Assembly: GCA_031430315.1 (NCBI GenBank)
Contig: JANPBI010000128.1
Location: 1-19,660, forward strand
Reading direction: 5' to 3'
Length of the DNA stretch: 19,660 nt
DNA from: JAJNPS01 sp031430315
GTDB taxonomy: Bacteria > Pseudomonadota > Alphaproteobacteria > Rhodobacterales > Rhodobacteraceae
The notes under the pieces are model-generated. The model did not search any database. It had not been told where the DNA came from and saw only the letters and a list, made by a program, of their open reading frames with translations. A program made the position numbers and the translations under genes. Numbering within the stretch: the stretch's first letter is position 1; the number at the start of each line of letters is the position of its first letter. Below are positions 6,548 to 12,388 of the stretch, piece after piece.

Positions 6548-7521
6548 CCGCCAGCATCTCCTATCGCCCTTCTCGGCTGGCGCGCCTTGGGCGTCTGGCC
6601 GTCAACTTGGCCGTCGGAACCCTACTGGTCACGCAGGCGATCACCTCGATCCTGGCGCTGGGCTGGTTGACCCGCCGTATGGGCTGGATCACGCGGACCC
6701 GCATGGGCGCCGCCGAGGACGCCCCCGGCTGGCTGCTGGGCCCGCGCGAAAGGGGTCGCGTTGCGCGTGCGCTGGGCGGCCTGGCCGCGAATATCCGTGC
6801 GGGCGCAATCACGCTGGTGGCCCTGATGACCTGGACGCTACCCTTTACCATTTTCTGGCTTGGCGCTTGGTGGGCAGGCTGGGAAAACTCATTCAACAAA
6901 GGATATGAGCAAGCCTTTGTCGGACCATCGGTCTTTCTGACCGGCATGGCCGTGGCCGCTCTGATCCTGCCCGTATTGCCCCTGATGCTGGCCCATGTCG
7001 CGACCGAGGACCGTCTGTCTGCCGCGTATGAGTTGCGCCGCATAAAGGGCGTCGTGGCGCAGTCCGGCTGGCGATTGACCTGGCTGGCGGCAGTCACGCT
7101 GATCCTTGCTATGCCGTTCTTTGCCGCCCACGGTGTGATCATCATGGGGCACGAGTTCTTTCCGGGGCTGGAGGATATGACCCCAGAGGCAGCGGCAGAC
7201 CTGCAAAGCCGGATCGTCCTCGGCGTGGCAGCAATCGCCTTTGCGGGCCTGATGGTTTTGCGGGGCATGGCGGCGCGCATCTACGCCTTCGCGGCCCCGC
7301 GTGCGGCAGGTCTGCGTCCCGGCCTGTGGGACGGCAGCGTGGCATCGGACGCCGCTGCCCCTGCACAGGCGCGGTCCCGCCTTGCCACGTCCCTTTGGGT
7401 TGCACTGGCGATGATGGCCAGCGGGGCATTTGCATTCGTGATCCTGTCGACCCAGTTCCTCGACCATGCCTTGTGGCGCTGGATCACCCATCCGTTGTTT
7501 GCCCTGCCCTGGCCCGGCTGA
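6544..7521 (+). CDS. Polytopic inner-membrane protein of unknown function
   Basis: I do not recognise a family with confidence. The 325-residue protein has about six hydrophobic segments, near residues 19-40, 85-115, 130-153, 178-200, 222-240 and 282-303. They are separated by short loops, and no catalytic motif is evident. The N terminus is basic (SYRPSRLARLGRLAVN), as expected for a cytoplasmic end. Its ATG overlaps the stop of the exported phosphatase-fold gene (ATGA), so the two are translationally coupled and may act together in the envelope. It is followed by a 62-bp gap with a weak inverted repeat (GGGTTGC 7524-7530, GCAACCC 7562-7568) before ddaH. Confidence 0.75.
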   Translation: MTASISYRPSRLARLGRLAVNLAVGTLLVTQAITSILALGWLTRRMGWITRTRMGAAEDAPGWLLGPRERGRVARALGGLAANIRAGAITLVALMTWTLPFTIFWLGAWWAGWENSFNKGYEQAFVGPSVFLTGMAVAALILPVLPLMLAHVATEDRLSAAYELRRIKGVVAQSGWRLTWLAAVTLILAMPFFAAHGVIIMGHEFFPGLEDMTPEAAADLQSRIVLGVAAIAFAGLMVLRGMAARIYAFAAPRAAGLRPGLWDGSVASDAAAPAQARSRLATSLWVALAMMASGAFAFVILSTQFLDHALWRWITHPLFALPWPG

Positions 7522-7583
7522 AGGGGTTGCGGAGGGGCGCTCAGGGTGCCACAAAACGGCGGCAACCCGAGCGGATTTTGCCA

Positions 7584-8384
7584 ATGACCGACGCCTCCTA
7601 CCGCTTTACCCATGCCATCACCCGCCGCCCCGCCGCCTCGATCACACGCGGGTTGCGCGCTGTGGACACCGGCAGCCCGGCCCTTGCGCTGATGCAAGCC
7701 CACCATGCGGACTATATTGCTGCCCTGCGATCAACCGGTGCCACCGTCATCGAGCTGCCAGCACTTGAGGATTTTCCCGACAGCGTCTTTGTCGAGGACA
7801 CCGCCCTTTGCCTGCCGCAGGGTGCCATCATCATGCGCCCTGGTGCCCCCAGCCGTCTGGGCGAGGCCGCCGAAATGGCCCCGCACCTGGCCCCGCTCTA
7901 TGCCGACATCCGCCTGATAACCGGCCCCGAAAGCTATATCGAAGGCGGCGACATCCTTGTCACCGAAACCGAGATACTTGTCGGCCGCTCCGCTCGCACC
8001 AACGCGATCGGCATCGCCGAGATGACGAAGCTGGTTGCTGAATGGAGCCACAAGGTGCGCGAAGTTCTCACCCCGCCGGGTGTCCTTCATTTCAAGACCG
8101 ATTGTTCGCTGCTGGATGGCGAGACGATCCTTTCGACCGAACGCCTCGCCGCATCGGGCTGCTTTTCGGGCTACAAGGTCATCCACACTGCTCCGGGCGA
8201 AGAGGCCGCCGCCAATTCAATCCGCTTCAACGATCTGGTGCTGGTTCCTGCCGGTTTCCCCGCCACACGTGACCGCATCATCGCCGCCGGATTGACTGTG
8301 CGCGAGATCGGCAATTCGGAATGCGCCAAGCTGGACGGTGGAATGTCCTGCCTTTCGTTGCGCTTTTCCCCGCCACCGCGATGA
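7584..8384 (+). CDS. ddaH: Dimethylargininase (DDAH-type amidinohydrolase)
   Basis: DDAH hydrolyses N-omega-methylated arginines to citrulline and (di)methylamine. The 266-residue product is full length and is a pentein-fold enzyme. Substrate-binding and catalytic positions are present: SVFVEDTA (68-74), the acidic residue in ESYIEGGDIL (E120), the catalytic histidine H169 in GVLHFKTDCS, and the nucleophile C256 in LDGGMSCLSLRF. This matches the Glu114/His162/Cys249 arrangement of the Pseudomonas enzyme. The start at 7584 gives the normal family N terminus (YRFTHAITRRP). The related pentein hydrolases cannot be fully excluded, but the motifs favour DDAH. The TGA overlaps the ATG of the following gene. 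Confidence 0.9.
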   Translation: MTDASYRFTHAITRRPAASITRGLRAVDTGSPALALMQAHHADYIAALRSTGATVIELPALEDFPDSVFVEDTALCLPQGAIIMRPGAPSRLGEAAEMAPHLAPLYADIRLITGPESYIEGGDILVTETEILVGRSARTNAIGIAEMTKLVAEWSHKVREVLTPPGVLHFKTDCSLLDGETILSTERLAASGCFSGYKVIHTAPGEEAAANSIRFNDLVLVPAGFPATRDRIIAAGLTVREIGNSECAKLDGGMSCLSLRFSPPPR

Positions 8385-9361
8385 CACCGTTCAACATTCT
8401 GGCCGTCGTTCAGGGAGGACGCCTGCAGTTTGAGGCGATCCTGCTTGCCGCCTCGCTGCGGCTGACCAACGCGGATTTCCAAGGTACGCTCTATCTTGCT
8501 GAACCCCAACCTGGCCCTCGCTGGAAAGATGACCCGCGCGTCACCGATCCCGCGATCCGCGATCTGCTGACCAGCCTAGGCGCGGTCTTTTTGCCGTTCG
8601 AGAACCATGTTTTCGGCGCGTCCTACCCCGAAGGCAACAAGATCGAGGCGCTGGCAGCCCTGCCGGACGAGCCGTTTCTGTTTCTCGACACCGATACCCT
8701 GATCACCGGCGATCTGGCATCCATCCCGTTCGACTTCACCAAGCCCGCCGCCTCGATGCGGCGCGAGGGGACCTGGCCCGTGATGGAACTCTACGGGCCG
8801 ACTTACGTCGACATCTGGTCATCGCTCTATACGCGGTTCGGGCTGGACTACGAAAGTTCACTGGATCTGAGCCAGCCCGCCGAATACTGGCAGCGGCACC
8901 TTTACTTCAACGCCGGTTGGTTCTTTCACCAAAGCCCGAAAGCCTTTGGCGCGAGGTTCCTGCAATATGCCCAGAGTATTCGCGATGATCGGCCAGAACC
9001 ACTGATCTGTCAGGAAATCCATCCCTGGCTCGACCAGATCGCCCTGCCACTGGTGATCCAATCCTTTGGCGGGGGGCGTCCGGGGCCGGAACTGGCGGGA
9101 CTTGATGGCGACGTGACGTGCCATTACCGTACGATCCCCCTGCTTTATGCCCGGGAATCCGACCGCGTTGTCGAGGTGCTGGAGACCGTTGCAGGGCAAA
9201 AGGACCTGCGCCGGATCTTGCGCGATGGGGACCCGGTCAAGCTGATGGTCTACCAAAACAAAGGCCGCAAGGCGCGCGCGCTTTTCGACCGCGACCACCT
9301 GCCATTGCGCGAGCAGATCATCCGCAACACCTTGAAACGCGAAGGCCTGTGGCTGCGTTAA
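8381..9361 (+). CDS. GT-A-fold glycosyltransferase-like protein
   Basis: The 326-residue product looks like a nucleotide-diphospho-sugar transferase of the GT-A (GT8-like) type. It opens with NILAVVQGGRLQFEAILLAASLR and has a DxD metal/sugar-nucleotide motif in FLFLDTDTLITGDL (D103, D105). An acceptor-side segment LYFNAGWFFHQSPKAF follows later. No signal peptide or membrane segment is evident, so it is probably cytoplasmic. Its ATG overlaps the stop of ddaH (ATGA), which implies co-translation. The end overlaps the convergent LysE-family gene: the two stop codons share TTAA. Donor and acceptor are unknown, and activity is inferred only from the fold motifs. Confidence 0.65.
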   Translation: MTPFNILAVVQGGRLQFEAILLAASLRLTNADFQGTLYLAEPQPGPRWKDDPRVTDPAIRDLLTSLGAVFLPFENHVFGASYPEGNKIEALAALPDEPFLFLDTDTLITGDLASIPFDFTKPAASMRREGTWPVMELYGPTYVDIWSSLYTRFGLDYESSLDLSQPAEYWQRHLYFNAGWFFHQSPKAFGARFLQYAQSIRDDRPEPLICQEIHPWLDQIALPLVIQSFGGGRPGPELAGLDGDVTCHYRTIPLLYARESDRVVEVLETVAGQKDLRRILRDGDPVKLMVYQNKGRKARALFDRDHLPLREQIIRNTLKREGLWLR

Positions 9362-9963
9362 AGCTGCAGGACCGGGATCAGCGACAGCACCAGCAAGACC
9401 GCCATTGTCCAGTTGAACACCCGTAACCTCACAGGATCATCCAGCCAGCGGCGCAACACCTGCCCAGCCGCAGCCCAGACCGACACCGAGGGCAAGTTCA
9501 CGGCGGCAAAGGTCGCGGCTACGATGGCGATCGTTGTCAGCGATGGATCGGGGGCGTAGGCGGCAATCGCGCCCAATGCCATTGCCCAGGCCTTGGGGTT
9601 CACCCATTGGAACGCCGCCGCCTGCACAAAGGTAAAGGGCTTGCCTGCCGCCGCTGCCGTCCCCGGCGCTGCGGCATTCGCGATCTTCCACGCCAGCCAA
9701 AGCATATAGGCCACCGCCGCTACCTTCAGCGCAGTCATCAGCTGCGGAACGGTATGAAAGACGCCCGACAGGCCAAGCCCCACCAGCACCACCATCAGCA
9801 TGTGACCGAGCGATATCCCCAGCATATGCGGGATCGTCCGCCGCACGCCAAAGTTCACGCCGGATGCCAGCAGCATCATGTTGTTCGGCCCCGGCGTCAC
9901 CGAGGTCACAAAGGCAAAGCCGAGAAGGGCAAGGAAAAGATCATGTGTCATGCGGCCAAACAT
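9358..9963 (-). CDS. LysE/RhtB-family amino-acid exporter
   Basis: The product is a six-helix LysE-type efflux protein of about 201 residues. Family signatures are the N-terminal helix LFLALLGFAFVTSVTPGPNN, the following GVRRTIPHMLGISLGH, and FQWVNPKAWAMALGA near the middle. The start at 9963 (MFGRMTHDLF) is preferred because GGGAAA lies about eight bases upstream. Starts at 9969 and 9951 are possible, and the 9951 start gives the most family-like N terminus. The gene is divergent from the O-acetylhomoserine sulfhydrylase gene. RhtB members export homoserine or homocysteine and LysE members export basic amino acids, so a sulphur-amino-acid or precursor substrate is a reasonable inference, not shown here. 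Confidence 0.88.
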   Translation of the reverse strand: MFGRMTHDLFLALLGFAFVTSVTPGPNNMMLLASGVNFGVRRTIPHMLGISLGHMLMVVLVGLGLSGVFHTVPQLMTALKVAAVAYMLWLAWKIANAAAPGTAAAAGKPFTFVQAAAFQWVNPKAWAMALGAIAAYAPDPSLTTIAIVAATFAAVNLPSVSVWAAAGQVLRRWLDDPVRLRVFNWTMAVLLVLSLIPVLQL

Positions 9964-10205
9964 GATCATTTCCCGCAAAAACGGAACGAAAACATTGTGC
10001 GGGTAACATTGTCATCCGGATCGCTGCTGAAGCAGTCAAATTGGATCGGCGATCCCGTTTTCTCTGCCCCGTGGACGCGATTGTTCCTTGCCAGCCCTTG
10101 ATCCAAGCATTCCATTCTCATTCTTGCAGGTCGCGCGGCGGCCCCTTCACAGCGCCAAGGGCTTCCCCTAACTTGCCCGCCAACCAAAACACGGGAGGAC
10201 ACCAG

Positions 10206-11486
10206 ATGACCCAAGGCTTTGACACGCTGCAGATCCATGCGGGCACCGCGCCGGACGCCGCCACCGGCGCGCGGCAGGTGCCGATCTACCAGACGACCGC
10301 TTACGTCTTTCGCGACGCGGACCACGCGGCGAAACTCTTCAACCTGCAAGAGGTCGGCTACATCTATTCGCGCCTGACCAATCCGACGGTAATGGCCCTG
10401 GCCAACCGGATCGCGGCGCTGGAGGGCGGAGCGGGTGCGGTTTGCTGCTCTTCGGGCCACGCGGCGCAGATCATGGCGCTCTTCCCGCTGATGAACCCCG
10501 GCTGCAACATCATCGCCGCGACCAAGCTTTACGGCGGCACCATCCAGCAGTTCTCCAACACCATCCGCAAGTTCGGCTGGTCGGCCAAGTTCGTCGACTT
10601 CGATGACCTTGCGGCTGTTGAGGCGGCGGTCGACGACAACACCCGTGCGATCTTTTGTGAGTCCATCGCGAACCCCGGCGGCTACATCACCGACCTCGAT
10701 GCCATCGCGGCAATCGCCGACAAGGTCGGCCTGCCGCTGATCGTCGACAACACCTCGGCCAGCCCCTACCTCTGCCGACCCATCGATCATGGGGCCACAC
10801 TCGTTGTCCATTCGACCACCAAGTACCTGACCGGCAACGGCACCGTCACGGGTGGGGCCATCGTCGATTCGGGCAAGTTCGACTGGTCGAAGAGCGGTAA
10901 ATTCCCCAGCCTTGCGGCCCCCGAGCCTGCTTATCACGGCCTGAATTTCCACGCGGCCTTGGGCGGCATGGCGTTTACGTTCCACTCTATCGCTGTCGGC
11001 CTGCGCGATCTGGGCATGACGATGAACCCGCAAGGCGCGCATTACACCCTGATGGGGATCGAGACGTTGTCCCTGCGCATGCAGCGCCATGTGGAGAACG
11101 CCGAAAAGGTCGCGAAGTGGCTGGAGGCCGATCCCAGGGTCGATGCCGTCACCTATGCGGGCCTGAAATCCTCGCCCTACTATCACCGGGTCGCGAAGAT
11201 CTGCCCGAAGGGTGCCGGGGCCTTGTTCACCTTTGCGGTCAAGGGCGGCTACGACGCCTGCGTCAAGCTGGTCGACAGCCTGAAACTCTTCAGCCACGTC
11301 GCGAACCTTGGCGACACGCGGTCGCTGGTGATCCATTCGGCCTCAACCACCCATCGCCAGCTGACTGAGGCGCAGCAGATCGCCGCCGGGGCTGGGCCGA
11401 ACGTGGTGCGGCTGTCGATCGGGACCGAAGATGTGGCCGATATCATCGCCGATCTGGATCAAGCGCTGGCCGCGGCGACAGCCTGA
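10206..11486 (+). CDS. metY: O-acetylhomoserine aminocarboxypropyltransferase (sulfhydrylase)
   Basis: This PLP enzyme of the Cys/Met metabolism family makes homocysteine from O-acetylhomoserine and sulfide in the cytoplasm. The length (426 residues) is normal for the O-acetylhomoserine type and longer than most cystathionine gamma-synthases. Visible active-site motifs are YSRLTNPTVMALANRIAALE (55-73), CCSSGHAAQ (80-88), the PLP-contacting aspartate in LIVDNTSASPYL (D181) and the Schiff-base lysine K206 in VVHSTTKYLTGNG. The conserved C-terminal SLVIHSASTTH and VRLSIGTED are intact. The start at 10206 is fixed by GGGAGGA about seven bases upstream. The 242-bp divergent upstream region shows no riboswitch that I can recognise. 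Confidence 0.93.
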   Translation: MTQGFDTLQIHAGTAPDAATGARQVPIYQTTAYVFRDADHAAKLFNLQEVGYIYSRLTNPTVMALANRIAALEGGAGAVCCSSGHAAQIMALFPLMNPGCNIIAATKLYGGTIQQFSNTIRKFGWSAKFVDFDDLAAVEAAVDDNTRAIFCESIANPGGYITDLDAIAAIADKVGLPLIVDNTSASPYLCRPIDHGATLVVHSTTKYLTGNGTVTGGAIVDSGKFDWSKSGKFPSLAAPEPAYHGLNFHAALGGMAFTFHSIAVGLRDLGMTMNPQGAHYTLMGIETLSLRMQRHVENAEKVAKWLEADPRVDAVTYAGLKSSPYYHRVAKICPKGAGALFTFAVKGGYDACVKLVDSLKLFSHVANLGDTRSLVIHSASTTHRQLTEAQQIAAGAGPNVVRLSIGTEDVADIIADLDQALAAATA

Positions 11487-11489
11487 CGA

Positions 11490-11525
11490 ACGCGGGCCTG
11501 CGGGAATACTCCGGCAGGCCCGTGT
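11490..11525. terminator. Shared hairpin between convergent metY and SIMPL genes
   Basis: CGGGCCTGC (11493-11501) and GCAGGCCCG (11514-11522) form a perfect 9-bp stem. It extends to 12 bp (11490-11525) with one G-T pair, around a 12-base loop. It starts just after the metY stop and ends before the stop of the convergent gene, the usual position of a bidirectional terminator. T-tracts are weak on both sides. Confidence 0.6.
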
Positions 11526-11528
11526 CAT

Positions 11529-12227
11529 TTACTCTGCCAGAGTCCAGGTCATGTTGACGATGACCGTCATCGCGACTTCACCGCCCGCTACCGGCACGCC
11601 GCTGGGGGCGGCAGAAGCTTCGGCGCGGAACATGGGCGACGGGTCGGCATAACCGGTCTGCTCCGAGATCGACATGACCGCGCCCAGCTTGACACCCGCC
11701 GCCTGAGCCAAGAGCCCCGCCTTGCGCACGGCATCAGCCACCGCCAGCTTGCGCGCCTCGTCGTTCACGGGCTGCGGGTCCGCTATGCCAAAGGTCAGCC
11801 CGTTCAGCGTGTTTGCCCCATCCTTGACCGCCGCATCCAGCACGCCACCCAAACCATCCAGCGCGCGGACCCGCACATTGACCATGTTCATCGCGGTATA
11901 CCCATTGATCGTGCCCGTGCTGCCGCTGGAATCATACGACCAGTTTGGGTTCAGCATCAGACCCGTGGTCTGGATATCCTTGGCCTCGATCCCGGCGGCG
12001 GTCAGGTTCCCCATGACCTTGGCCAGTTCGTCAGAGTTTGTCGCCATCGCAGCAGCAGCCGTATCGCCAAACGTAGTCACCCCAAGGGAAATCGTTGCCA
12101 TGTCGGGGCTGCTGGCGACGCGCCCCTCGCCGCTGACACTAATGGTTGCGGTAGATTCGGCAAAGGCCGCCGGTACAGCAGATGTGGCCATAATCGCCGC
12201 CAGAACGAAAACTTTCAGAATGTGCAT
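11529..12227 (-). CDS. Periplasmic SIMPL-domain (DUF541) protein
   Basis: The 232-residue product has a Sec signal peptide (MHILKVFVLAAIMATSAVPA, cleavage after AFA near residue 23). A SIMPL/DUF541 domain follows: ISVSGEGRVASSPDMATISLGV (29-50), an alternating alpha/beta body with KDIQTTGLMLNP and VNVRVRALDGLGGVLDAAV, and the typical C-terminal AVADAVRKAGLLAQAAGV followed by VIVNMTWTL. The start at 12227 has a strong AGGAGG. Upstream extension to 12491 is not supported. Members (E. coli YggE, Brucella BP26) are periplasmic, oligomeric and linked to oxidative stress or outer-membrane associations, but no enzymatic activity is known. It is divergent from the large PilM/GspL-like fusion with 161 bp between the starts. 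Confidence 0.92.
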   Translation of the reverse strand: MHILKVFVLAAIMATSAVPAAFAESTATISVSGEGRVASSPDMATISLGVTTFGDTAAAAMATNSDELAKVMGNLTAAGIEAKDIQTTGLMLNPNWSYDSSGSTGTINGYTAMNMVNVRVRALDGLGGVLDAAVKDGANTLNGLTFGIADPQPVNDEARKLAVADAVRKAGLLAQAAGVKLGAVMSISEQTGYADPSPMFRAEASAAPSGVPVAGGEVAMTVIVNMTWTLAE

Positions 12228-12376
12228 GGGATCCTCCTTGGAACAATCGCGACCATTCGTCTCTTGGACGCATGTCACAAGCCATTCCTTGGCCCATTCT
12301 CTTTCATTCGGCAAAAAGCTGCTGTAGACGTGCGATGTCCTGCGGGATCGCGTTCCCGCCGGACAGATGGCTGTGC

Positions 12377-12382
12377 TAGACC
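12377..12382 (+). promoter_or_regulatory. Candidate -10 element directly before the 979-aa protein start
   Basis: TAGACC lies six bases before the ATG at 12389. A start of transcription at the usual distance would fall on or next to the A of the ATG, giving a leaderless mRNA. There is no convincing Shine-Dalgarno before this ATG. A -35 match is weak (TTCCCG, 12353-12358). Confidence 0.35.
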
Positions 12383-12388
12383 CGGACA

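Noticed and set aside
7522..7583. Terminator between the membrane protein gene and ddaH
   Set aside because: The inverted repeat GGGTTGC/GCAACCC has a 31-base loop and no T-tract, so it is too weak to call.
9979..10205. Possible SAM-II or other methionine riboswitch before metY
   Set aside because: Alphaproteobacterial metY-type genes often carry SAM-II, so I looked for its pseudoknot core. I could not find a convincing match, only a trivial CTGC-TGAA-GCAG hairpin. A covariance-model search would decide.
9966..11336. Long minus-strand open frame (456 codons) opposite metY
   Set aside because: It is the antisense shadow of a clearly functional metY with GC-rich codons. It is rich in Arg/Asp/Gly with no recognisable domain.
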